Of a DNA stretch of 13,823 nt, positions 1 through 7,218 are shown piece after piece (the stretch's first letter is position 1; the number at the start of each line of letters is the position of its first letter). This DNA is from Myxococcaceae bacterium (GTDB taxonomy: Bacteria; Myxococcota; Myxococcia; Myxococcales; Myxococcaceae), in contig JAGSPQ010000176.1 in assembly GCA_018262385.1 (NCBI GenBank), positions 1 to 13,823 of the forward strand, written 5' to 3'. The notes under the pieces are model-generated. The model was not told the origin of the DNA. It did not search any database and was given only the letters and a program-made list of their open reading frames with translations. The position numbers and the translations under genes were made by a program.

Positions 1-402
1 ATCGCCAACCTCGCCGACAACTGCCCCTCGATTCCCAACCTCGACCAGAAGAAGACCCTTCCGGGCAGCCTGCTGGGCGACGTGTGCAACGACGACGACG
101 ACGGTGACCTCTTCAAGGACGGCGTCGACAGCTGCCCGCTGGTCTCCAACCCCAGCCAGGCGATTCCGACCGGCGCGGTCTGCAAGCTCGACGTCGACCT
201 CGACAACGTGGGCGACAGCTTCGACAACTGCCCCAGCGCCTCGAACCCCACCCAGGCGGACACCGACGGCGACCTCGTCGGCGACGTGTGCGACTTCGAT
301 CTCGACAACGACGGCGTGCTCAACACCGGCGACAACTGCCCGGGTACCCGCAACCGCTCGCAGCTGAACGACGACGGTGACCTCCTCGGCGACGCCTGCG
401 AC
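1..402 (+). repeat. TSP3-type protein repeat array (about 4 units, first incomplete)
   Basis: Within the partial CDS, the short DNA word gacaactgccc recurs near 19, 223 and 331, with a diverged copy (gacagctgccc) near 127. Units are about 100-108 bp. The protein periodicity is much better kept than the DNA, so this is an old, selected repeat and not a recent tandem duplication. Acidic positions (D/N in DNDG and DGD) and one Cys before and after each loop are conserved, as in TSP3 calcium wires. Confidence 0.7.
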
Positions 403-909
403 TCGCGGTACTGCGTGGTGGTCGACCCGGCCAACCCGAACGACTGCCTCGACCCGAACGGCCCGTTCATGGTTCACGGCGGTGGCTCGGTGATGCTCAA
501 GCGCGGCGAGAAGTTCCGCCTCCCGCTGTTCGCCAACCGCAACGGCGCCGCGATCGAGTACGTCTGGACCGTCGCGACCGGTGGCCGTCCCTCGGGCTCC
601 ACCGCCGCGGTCGAGAACCCGAAGGGCGCCGTCACCCTCAGCCGTCACTGGGAGTACGCGTACACCGACGGCAACACCCCGAGCTTCACCGCCGACGTCG
701 ACGGTGAGTACACCATCCAGGTCACCGGCACGCTGGCCTTCCCGGATCGCGCTTACCCGGACCAGAACAAGTCGACCTCGTCGCTGAAGATCTCGGCCAC
801 CCCGGACGGCAAGGCTGGCCCGAAGTCCTGCAGCGCGATTGGCTTCGACCCGGCGCTGATGGGTCTGGGTCTGGCGCTGCTGACCATGATTCGCCGCCGC
901 AAGGCCTAG
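1..909 (+). CDS. Thrombospondin type 3 repeat surface protein with MYXO-CTERM-like C-terminal anchor (5' partial)
   Basis: The frame is open from base 1 and no start is visible, so the gene begins upstream; the GTG at 82 is an internal valine. At least 302 residues are present. The first ~135 hold four acidic repeats of about 33-36 residues of the form D-NCP--NP-Q-D-DGD--GD-CD, which is the calcium-binding TSP3 repeat; the first copy is cut by the window edge. After these comes a beta-rich region with a PKD/Ig-like look (YVWTV ... GEYTIQVTGTLAF). The tail has one Cys (SCSAIGF), a hydrophobic stretch and a final RRRKA. Cys, membrane helix and Arg cluster is the layout of myxobacterial MYXO-CTERM sorting signals, which direct lipid-linked display on the outer surface. 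The usual GCGC core is missing, so this is a variant. The protein is probably a calcium-stabilised surface protein; its ligand is unknown. A terminator follows. Confidence 0.88.
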   Translation: MANLADNCPSIPNLDQKKTLPGSLLGDVCNDDDDGDLFKDGVDSCPLVSNPSQAIPTGAVCKLDVDLDNVGDSFDNCPSASNPTQADTDGDLVGDVCDFDLDNDGVLNTGDNCPGTRNRSQLNDDGDLLGDACDSRYCVVVDPANPNDCLDPNGPFMVHGGGSVMLKRGEKFRLPLFANRNGAAIEYVWTVATGGRPSGSTAAVENPKGAVTLSRHWEYAYTDGNTPSFTADVDGEYTIQVTGTLAFPDRAYPDQNKSTSSLKISATPDGKAGPKSCSAIGFDPALMGLGLALLTMIRRRKA

Positions 910-931
910 CAAAACCAAGTCTCAACTGGCG

Positions 932-959
932 CCCCCCGTCGGCCTACGCTGACGGGGGG
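932..959 (+). terminator. Strong hairpin terminator after the TSP3 gene
   Basis: The arm ccccccgtc (932-940) is the exact reverse complement of gacgggggg (951-959). The stem extends inwards by G-U, G-C and C-G pairs (941-943 with 948-950) to give a 12-bp stem with a four-base loop ctac. It starts 22 bp after the stop codon. Only a short, mixed T stretch follows (ttgccgcgttctt), so it resembles a factor-independent terminator with a weak U tract. It separates the TSP3 gene from the lipoprotein cluster, which suggests that cluster has its own promoter or depends on readthrough. Confidence 0.8.
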
Positions 960-1001
960 TTGCCGCGTTCTTGACCCTGTTGCTGCTGTCTGGAGGTTTC
1001 G

Positions 1002-2960
1002 ATGAAACGACTGAGTGCACTGATCGGGATGGCGGTTGGACTTGCCGGTTGCTCAGACGCTTTCATCGAGCCGAAGCCCGTCGAGCAGACCAACATCGAC
1101 AACCGGCTGACCCTCACCGGTACCGTCTGCACCGATCGCCCCAGGCCCGACGGCTTCCCGGTGAAGGTCGTGCTGGTGGTCGACCAGTCCGGCTCGATGT
1201 GCGTCTCGGATCCCCCCGGCTCGCAAGAGGTCGGCGGCTTCTGCCAGCAGATCGCCTCGCGGGTCGTGCCCCCCGGCGTCACTGAGCCGGCGCGGGTGCG
1301 CGCGCTCAAGCGGTTGCTGGCGCAGTTCTCCACCCAGTCCAATGTCAGCGTCTCGCTGGTGCCGTTCGAGACCAACGTGAAGAACCCGTATCCCGCCTCG
1401 ACCGGCTCGGGGACGTCGCGGTTCACCCGCGCCGACAACCCCGGCCTGCTCACCGCGCTGCAGAACCTCCAGTCGCAGCTGGGCAAGGGCACCGACTACC
1501 AGGGGGCGCTGAGCTACGCGTACTCGGTGATCGCCGACGACATCAACCTCGTCAACCAGTCGAACCCCGAGCTGCTGCCCCGCACCCGCTACGTGGTGGT
1601 GTTCCTCACCGACGGGACGCCGTACCCGCGCTGCGCCGGCAACGACATGCTCACCACCTACGCTTCCCCCGACAGCCCCGAGCTGCTGTGGCAGGACTCG
1701 TCGGGCAGCGGTGACTTCTGCAACCAGATCGATCCCGAGCCCTGCATGCCCGGCGACAACTCGTGCGTCGTCGGCTTCGTCAAGGGCACCGACCGCAACC
1801 AGAACTACCAGCTGTTCAGCTACGTCGATCAGCTGATGCAGCTGCGCGACGCCTACAACATCGGCGACATCCGGCTGCACACCGTGCTGCTGTTCAGCGA
1901 AGCGGCGGTGCGCGCCTGCGGGCCGATCTGCCAGGACATCTACGGCACCTACCCGGGTATCGCGCCGGTCGACTACCCGCCGGCGGCGAAGAAGATCGCC
2001 ACCTGGACGCTGCAGCAGTTGGCCCAGCGCGGCAACGGCGTCTACCAGGAGTTCGTCAACGGCGACATCCAGTCGCTCGGCCTGGGAGCGCTCGACTACT
2101 CCTCGCTCGCCTCGAAGAACGTGATGAAGCAGCTGCTGGTGAAGTCGATGTCTTCGGCGCCCGGAGACGAGGATCGGATGGTCGACACCGACGCCGACGG
2201 GCTGATCGACGAGCTCGACCAGGCCTACAAGTACAAGACGAACAACTTCTTCGCCGACACCGACGGCGACTGCTTCGACGACGACTTCGAGGTGCGCCAC
2301 TACGACGAGGGCTTCCGGCCCGACGCGAAGGACGGGCGCGGCTGCGACCCGATGTCGCCGCTCACTCCCGGCTGCACCTGCGCCGACAACGACGGCGACG
2401 GGCTGTCGTACCAGGTCGAGCTGTACCTGAAGACCAAGGACACCCTGATGGACACCGACGGGGACGCGATCCCCGACGGGCTCGAGGTCCGCTACGGGCT
2501 CGACCCGCTCAAGCGCACCGCCAACGGCCTCGACACCGACGGCGACGGGCTGCCGGACTCGCTCGAGATCCGCTCGGAAAGCAACCCGATCAAGCGCGAC
2601 AACGTCTTCTTCGACAAAGAGGGCTACCAGTACGAGACGAAGGCGATCGAGCAGCCCGACAAGAGCATCTGCTACGAGTTTGCGGTCAGCAACCTGAAGC
2701 TGGTCACCCCGCCGAAGCAGGCCGGCCTCACCCAGGGCCACAACCTCTTCAAGGTGTACTTCGCTCAGGCGCCCGAGTCGGGGGTCGCCACCGACTACGG
2801 CGTGTGGAGCGTGGGCTGTGCCTGGGCTCAGTACGATCCGCCCAGCGTGCGGGTGCCTGCGGCCCCCAACCTCAATTTCGTGAACACCAACTTCCGGCCA
2901 CCCCGTATGCTCTCGAGCCCGGCGCAGTACCGCGGTGGCTGCATCGGAACCGCACCGTGA
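1002..2960 (+). CDS. VWA-domain lipoprotein with calcium-loop repeats (first of a tandem pair)
   Basis: 652 residues. The ATG at 1002 lies 5 bp after a GGAGG (992-996). The N-terminus is a lipoprotein signal peptide with lipobox LAGC, acylated Cys17. A von Willebrand A domain spans about 54-300 with a complete metal-ion-dependent adhesion site: D61-x-S63-x-S65, probable T164, and D204 in FLTDG. An insertion at about 210-265 is rich in Cys and acidic residues. Residues ~395-535 hold four or more acidic loops (DTDADGLIDE, DTDGDCFDDD, DNDGDGL, DTDGDAIPDG, DTDGDGLPDS), the TSP3/EF-hand-like calcium repeat. A C-terminal domain (about 550-652) resembles the end of the next gene product. Such proteins are usually cell-surface adhesins or scaffolds; VWA lipoproteins include the myxobacterial gliding adhesin CglB, but identity with any Cgl protein is not claimed. 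It is probably co-transcribed with the two lipoprotein genes downstream. Confidence 0.92.
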   Translation: MKRLSALIGMAVGLAGCSDAFIEPKPVEQTNIDNRLTLTGTVCTDRPRPDGFPVKVVLVVDQSGSMCVSDPPGSQEVGGFCQQIASRVVPPGVTEPARVRALKRLLAQFSTQSNVSVSLVPFETNVKNPYPASTGSGTSRFTRADNPGLLTALQNLQSQLGKGTDYQGALSYAYSVIADDINLVNQSNPELLPRTRYVVVFLTDGTPYPRCAGNDMLTTYASPDSPELLWQDSSGSGDFCNQIDPEPCMPGDNSCVVGFVKGTDRNQNYQLFSYVDQLMQLRDAYNIGDIRLHTVLLFSEAAVRACGPICQDIYGTYPGIAPVDYPPAAKKIATWTLQQLAQRGNGVYQEFVNGDIQSLGLGALDYSSLASKNVMKQLLVKSMSSAPGDEDRMVDTDADGLIDELDQAYKYKTNNFFADTDGDCFDDDFEVRHYDEGFRPDAKDGRGCDPMSPLTPGCTCADNDGDGLSYQVELYLKTKDTLMDTDGDAIPDGLEVRYGLDPLKRTANGLDTDGDGLPDSLEIRSESNPIKRDNVFFDKEGYQYETKAIEQPDKSICYEFAVSNLKLVTPPKQAGLTQGHNLFKVYFAQAPESGVATDYGVWSVGCAWAQYDPPSVRVPAAPNLNFVNTNFRPPRMLSSPAQYRGGCIGTAP

Positions 2961-3012
2961 CGAGCCGTTGATGCGATTGGGCCGGAAGGAACCGAACGAT
3001 GAGGGTTGAGCG

Positions 3013-4800
3013 ATGAGGCTGCGGTGGTCGCATGCGGTGCTCGCCGCCGTGCTGGCGGTCGCCTGCACCGACACCTACATCCACGATCCGCGCCGGGTCG
3101 ACAACCTGCCGGCCGATCGCGCGCTGGCGCTGGAAGGGAAGTTCTGCACCCCCTCCACCAACGAGGTGGTGCGGCCGATCAAGATCGTGCTCGCGATGGA
3201 CGCCTCGCAGTCGATGTCGGTCACCGACCCCGACGGCAGCCGCGCCAAGGCGCTGATCGAGCTGATGGACACCCTGCCGCAGGACCCCGAGATCTACATC
3301 TCGGTGATGGTGTTCGCCGGCAGCGTCAGCGCCTACCTCACCGCGTCCAACCAGTTCGAGCAGTTGATCGCGATCACTCCCGCCGACCGCTACCTGATCA
3401 CCCAGCGGCTGTTGAACTACGTCGCGCCCGGGAACATGCCGAACCGCGACTCGACCGACTTCGTCAAGCCGCTGTCCGAGATCTTCGCGTTGATCAGCCG
3501 CGACATCACCCAGACCCGGGTGGCAGCGGCGGGCAAAGAGTCCGAGACCCGCGCGCGGTACTCGGTGATCTTCCTCTCCGACGGCCAGCCGACCAACAAC
3601 CAGGACGACGAGCTGCTGTGCGGCGACGCGGTCCGCCGGATCCGCCAGCTGAAGGATCTGGCCGACGACGTGCGGGTCAACACTGTGCACGTGTTCGTGC
3701 CCAACCAGCCGATCGCCTCGAGCGTCTGCAACCTCGACGGCGGCGTCCAGCTGCCGGCCAATACCAACCAGAGCTGTGGGATTCCGCTGCTGCCTCCGGG
3801 CGCGTGCCCGCTGCTGCAGATCAACCAGAACGCCGAGCGGCTGGAGAAGATGGCCTCGCTGGGCGGCGGTGACTTCCGCGACTTCCGCAACAACGAGCCG
3901 GTGAACTTCCTCAACTTCCGCTTCGGCCAGACCCGCAGAACGTTCGTGTTCGACAAGCTGGTGGCGACCAACTTCTCGGCGCTGCCCGGCTCTCCAGAAG
4001 ACGGGGGAGACACCGACAGCGACGGGCTGAAGGACGACGACGAGATCCGGGCGCGGACCAACCCGTGGGTGAAGGACACCGATGGCGACGGCTTTTCCGA
4101 CGGAGTGGAAGAGCACTTCCGGCGGGTCGGGGGCTCGTTCACGCCCGCCGGCGTGCCGCTGCCCGATGGCGGAGGGCTGGATCCGGGCTGCCCGCCTGCG
4201 CTGCGCGGAGTCGACGCCGACTGCGACGGGCTGAACGACTGCGACGAGCAGATCATCGGCACCAACTCGCTGAGAATGGACTCGGATGACGACGGCATCG
4301 CCGACGCAATCGAGTGGCAGATGCAGTCGCAGCCGTCGGGAAAAGACCTCGGCCAGGATCCGGACAACGACGGGCTGAAGACCGGCGACGAAGTGATGAT
4401 GCACATGGACCCGAAGGTGGTCGACGACTCGAAGCTGACCGCGCAGGCCTACCGCTACCTGGTGCAGCGCAACGGCGAGGTCGACGACGGGGGCCGCCAG
4501 TGCTTCACCTTCCGCATCGACAACGTCTCGCTCGCGTACACCTGGCCCGACATCCGAGACGCGGGAAATCCCGACGGCGGCGCGCCGCTGTTCCGCCGCG
4601 GCGCGGGCTACAACGACCTGTTCGTCACCACCTCGATGACCCCGGGCGATGACCCGAACGGGCGCACCCTGATCCGCTCGTACCGGCACCAGACCTCGCG
4701 CTACCCGGTGGGCGGCATCAGGCTCCCGAGCGACGGAGTGATTCGAATCGACACAAGCGACTTCACTGCCGGCTGCGGGCAGAAACAGACCGGGCCGTGA
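3013..4800 (+). CDS. VWA-domain lipoprotein with calcium-loop repeats (second of a tandem pair)
   Basis: 595 residues. The ATG at 3013 follows GAGGG (3001-3005) by 7 bp, and the gene begins 52 bp after the previous stop. The signal peptide ends in AVAC, acylated Cys18. The VWA domain (about 55-310) has the MIDAS motif D63-x-S65-x-S67, probable T148, and D190 in FLSDG. Acidic loops lie at about 333-460 (DTDSDGLKDD, DTDGDGFSDG, DADCDGLNDC, DSDDDGIAD, DPDNDGLKTG), and a C-terminal domain with CFTFRIDNVSLAY matches CYEFAVSNLKLV in the upstream protein. Order of domains and shared C-terminus show the two genes are paralogues from an old duplication, now well diverged. The product is predicted to be an outer-membrane, calcium-dependent surface protein. 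The partner is unknown; the neighbouring VWA protein and the NEPND lipoprotein are the obvious candidates. Confidence 0.92.
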   Translation: MRLRWSHAVLAAVLAVACTDTYIHDPRRVDNLPADRALALEGKFCTPSTNEVVRPIKIVLAMDASQSMSVTDPDGSRAKALIELMDTLPQDPEIYISVMVFAGSVSAYLTASNQFEQLIAITPADRYLITQRLLNYVAPGNMPNRDSTDFVKPLSEIFALISRDITQTRVAAAGKESETRARYSVIFLSDGQPTNNQDDELLCGDAVRRIRQLKDLADDVRVNTVHVFVPNQPIASSVCNLDGGVQLPANTNQSCGIPLLPPGACPLLQINQNAERLEKMASLGGGDFRDFRNNEPVNFLNFRFGQTRRTFVFDKLVATNFSALPGSPEDGGDTDSDGLKDDDEIRARTNPWVKDTDGDGFSDGVEEHFRRVGGSFTPAGVPLPDGGGLDPGCPPALRGVDADCDGLNDCDEQIIGTNSLRMDSDDDGIADAIEWQMQSQPSGKDLGQDPDNDGLKTGDEVMMHMDPKVVDDSKLTAQAYRYLVQRNGEVDDGGRQCFTFRIDNVSLAYTWPDIRDAGNPDGGAPLFRRGAGYNDLFVTTSMTPGDDPNGRTLIRSYRHQTSRYPVGGIRLPSDGVIRIDTSDFTAGCGQKQTGP

Positions 4801-4813
4801 CACGAGGGTAATG

Positions 4814-6775
4814 ATGAAAACCAGTTGGTTGCTGATCGCCCCAGCGGTGCTGCTGTTCGCCTGTCCTCCGCCGCCCAAGTGCAATCCCGAGGAGGAAGAC
4901 TGCGGCACCGACGCCGGGCCGCCTCCCGACGTCTGCAACACGCGCGACGAGGCGCTGACCCTGGCGGAGTGCGAGATCCCGTTGCGCACCACCGCGACGT
5001 CCGATGCGGGCGTCATGGGCTACCTGAGCGTGGCGATGGACCAGGATTGGTACATGGTGAAGATGCCGACCCTCTCCGCGCGCTCGCTGGTCCACATCTC
5101 CGCCGGCTACGGCGCGCCGTCGACGCCGGTGAACCTGGCGGTCTCGGTGCTGAAGGAAGACGGCACCACCGGCATCGCTCGCAAGATCGACAGGCACGGC
5201 GCAGCGGCTCCCAAGCCGGTCGACATCATCTTTCCCTACGCCGAGTCGAACGCGAAGCTGCTGATCGTGCTCGCCGACGAGGCGCTCTCGAACAAGGCGA
5301 TCTTCGACGTTCGCAACCAGTACGCGGTGTCGGTCGACGTGTTCGACAACCCCGACGCCAACGAGCCGAACGACACCGTCCCCACTCAGATCCCGCTGAC
5401 CGCGTCGGGCGCGATGCTCACCGGCCAGGCCAAGGGCGCGCTGGCGACCGACAACGACGTCGACAAGTACACCTTCGCCGCTCCGGCTGGGCGGAAGGTC
5501 CTCTACCTCCACCTCACCATGCCCAAGCTGACCCCCCAGGCGCTCTCGCGGGTCAGCTACACGCTCTTCGACCCGACCGGGAAGCCGGTCGCCGAGGGCA
5601 CCGCGCTCAACGAGTTCGTCCCGGTGGATCTGGCGACCGCCCGCCTGGTGTCGATGGGCGACTACACCCTCGACGTGCGCGGCTACAAGGCGGCCAGCTC
5701 GACGGCTGTGACCCAGGGCGATCTGCGGATGCTCTACACCGTCGACGTTCAGATCATGGACGACCTCGACGTGAACGAGCCCAACGACACCCAGCTCGCG
5801 CCGAAGGTGGTGCCGCTGGCGTACGGGGCGTCGGCCAGCTTCACCGGCCGGCTGGGCTACGTGCCGGACCCCGACATCTTCGCCCTCGATCTCGCCGCCA
5901 CCGGCAGCGCGGGAGTGATCCGCTACCGGCTGGTGCTCAACGCCGGCGCGCCCCGGTTCGCGCCGCTCGCCCCCGCCTCGGATCGCCAGCTGCGGATCGT
6001 CAACCACGTCACCGCCGGCGGGCCCACGGTTGCCGACAAGCGGGTGGCCTGCAAGACCAACGCGACCGTCTGCCCCAAGGGCTACGAGGGCAGCGCGCAG
6101 AACCAGGCCCTGGTCGAGGCGCTGTGCGACACCCAGGATCCCCCGTGGTGCTTGTGGATGGAGCGCACCGAGGACCGCGACTTCACCAACCTGCGCAACA
6201 TGGCGGGTTCGATTCCGGTGCCGGCCCACGGCGCGCCGGCGCGCTACTTCCTCTACGTGCAGGACGAAGGAACCGACTACGCCGACGATCGCGACTACAC
6301 GATCTTCGTCTCCTACGAGGCGGACCCGGACGACACCACCCGCGCGGCGCAGCCGTTCGAGACGGTGGGCGCGGCGCTGGCCGAGAACGCCAGCTTCCCG
6401 GTTCCGGCCGGAGCGGGCGTCAGTGGGGTGCTCAGCCACGGGTACGGACGGGTGCTCGAGAACCGGATCGATCGGGGCGAAGGCGTTCGCGCCGCCAGCG
6501 ACTACGACGCGGTGCCGACCGACTACGACCGGTTCGAGTTCACCTTGCCGGCGGTCACTCCTCCTCCTGATCGCAGCTGGGCGCTGCAGTGGGAGATCGG
6601 GCACAACGACGCCGGATCTCCTCCTTCGGATCTGACCCTCGAGGTCACGTTCTGCACCACCGCCACCACGGCCGACGGCGGCTGCGGGGGGACCCCCACC
6701 GCGGTGCTCGCCTTCAGCCCCGACCGGATTCAGCCCTGGTACGGCCAGAGCCTCTCCGACCGCGGCATCCTGTGA
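4814..6775 (+). CDS. Lipoprotein with PPC-like beta-sandwich repeats and NEPND motifs; apparent frameshift near its 3' end
   Basis: Two ATG codons stand together at 4811 and 4814. The second is preferred because GAGGG (4804-4808) is 5 bp away, against 2 bp for the first. The product is 653 residues in this frame. Signal peptide ends in LFAC (Cys17), followed by a Pro/Cys/acidic linker. The body looks like four beta-sandwich units resembling bacterial pre-peptidase C-terminal (PPC) domains. Two open with NEPND (N183 and N321), and the units contain acidic-aromatic strands such as DQDWYMV, DVDKYTF, DPDIFAL and DYDRFEF. The units tend to end in strands like YFLYV or YTVDV. The fourth unit stops early at the TGA at 6773, and its missing strands are found in the -1 frame up to 7014. 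The gene starts 10 bp after the VWA gene, so it is very probably in the same operon. It may be a periplasm- or surface-facing accessory protein; no enzymatic motif is seen. Confidence 0.87.
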   Translation: MKTSWLLIAPAVLLFACPPPPKCNPEEEDCGTDAGPPPDVCNTRDEALTLAECEIPLRTTATSDAGVMGYLSVAMDQDWYMVKMPTLSARSLVHISAGYGAPSTPVNLAVSVLKEDGTTGIARKIDRHGAAAPKPVDIIFPYAESNAKLLIVLADEALSNKAIFDVRNQYAVSVDVFDNPDANEPNDTVPTQIPLTASGAMLTGQAKGALATDNDVDKYTFAAPAGRKVLYLHLTMPKLTPQALSRVSYTLFDPTGKPVAEGTALNEFVPVDLATARLVSMGDYTLDVRGYKAASSTAVTQGDLRMLYTVDVQIMDDLDVNEPNDTQLAPKVVPLAYGASASFTGRLGYVPDPDIFALDLAATGSAGVIRYRLVLNAGAPRFAPLAPASDRQLRIVNHVTAGGPTVADKRVACKTNATVCPKGYEGSAQNQALVEALCDTQDPPWCLWMERTEDRDFTNLRNMAGSIPVPAHGAPARYFLYVQDEGTDYADDRDYTIFVSYEADPDDTTRAAQPFETVGAALAENASFPVPAGAGVSGVLSHGYGRVLENRIDRGEGVRAASDYDAVPTDYDRFEFTLPAVTPPPDRSWALQWEIGHNDAGSPPSDLTLEVTFCTTATTADGGCGGTPTAVLAFSPDRIQPWYGQSLSDRGIL

Positions 6776-7014
6776 GCACGGTGGTCACCGCTCAGCCGCT
6801 GGGTTGCTTCTGCATGGAAGGCCGGTTCATGAGCAGCGGCCACTTCTTCGTGAAGGTGGGAGGGGTGGATCGAAATCGCGACGAGCCGACCTACTACACG
6901 GTGCGCCAGAGCCTCGCCCCGTACCCGCCTCCCTCGATCACCATCGACGGGGGCGCGTTCAACTGCCCGTCGGCGGCGGTGGATGGCGGCTCCTGCCGGT
7001 TCGCCGGGCCGTAG
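6772..7014 (+). CDS. C-terminal continuation of the NEPND lipoprotein in the -1 frame
   Basis: This frame has strong G/C preference at third codon positions. It encodes about 80 residues with ordinary protein composition, including VVTAQPLGCFCMEGRF, GHFFVKVGG and EPTYYTVRQSL. These strands match the way earlier units of the upstream lipoprotein end, so they are best read as the lost end of its fourth domain. A GTG at 6772 overlaps the upstream TGA and could in principle start a separate coupled gene, but there is no ribosome binding site and no signal peptide although the partner is exported. A one-base deletion or a sequencing error between about 6745 and 6775 explains it best. No slippery heptamer suggesting programmed -1 frameshifting was seen. 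Confidence 0.6.
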   Translation: MSTVVTAQPLGCFCMEGRFMSSGHFFVKVGGVDRNRDEPTYYTVRQSLAPYPPPSITIDGGAFNCPSAAVDGGSCRFAGP

Positions 7015-7218
7015 CGGCCCACCCCGCCGGCGCATGCAGCTCGGGGCTCTTCGCTTCGGGGGCTTCGCCCGACGGGCATCCCCCGGCCGATGAACCGCAG
7101 CTCACCCAGCCGCCCTCGCTCCAGCCGGAACCTCGTTCGACGAATGGCCGAGGAACGGCGACTCGGGTTGCTCGCTACGCCTCGGCCAGGAGCCCGGCCG
7201 AGGAACCGGCGACCCCCA
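7015..7218. repeat. Convergent intergenic gap with degenerate repeats and alternative hairpins
   Basis: No convincing gene lies in these 204 bp between converging reading frames. The word ggccgaggaacggcgac (7146-7162) recurs with one extra base at 7196-7213, and a weaker relative (ggccgatgaaccgcag) lies at 7085-7100. The sequence cctcggcc (7180-7187) can pair either with ggccgagg at 7146-7153 (26-base loop) or with ggccgagg at 7196-7203 (8-base loop), giving mutually exclusive 8-bp stems. There are also short G/C hairpins around 7057-7085. With no T tract this is not a classical terminator, but it could end transcription from both sides or be the remnant of a dispersed repeat. Confidence 0.45.

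Noticed and set aside
1053..3074. Long open frame on the minus strand opposite the first VWA gene
   Set aside because: It is a mirror of a GC-rich gene: composition is Val/Arg/Gly/His-rich with no domain, signal peptide or ribosome binding site, while the plus frame has a complete VWA lipoprotein.
2872..5016. Long minus-strand open frame spanning the second VWA gene
   Set aside because: It crosses the boundaries of two clear plus-strand genes and has shadow-type composition with no recognisable motif.
4763..6604. Long minus-strand open frame opposite the NEPND lipoprotein
   Set aside because: Shadow composition (V, R, G, H, Q repeats), no signal or domain, and the opposite strand has a convincing lipoprotein.
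6686..6697. G6 and C5 runs as the place of the frameshift in the NEPND lipoprotein
   Set aside because: The original frame still reads naturally for about 20 residues after the runs, while the -1 frame there is Arg/Pro-rich shadow, so the break lies later, near 6745-6775.
6760..6780. Programmed -1 ribosomal frameshift
   Set aside because: No slippery X-XXY-YYZ heptamer precedes the stop, so a mutation or sequence error is simpler.
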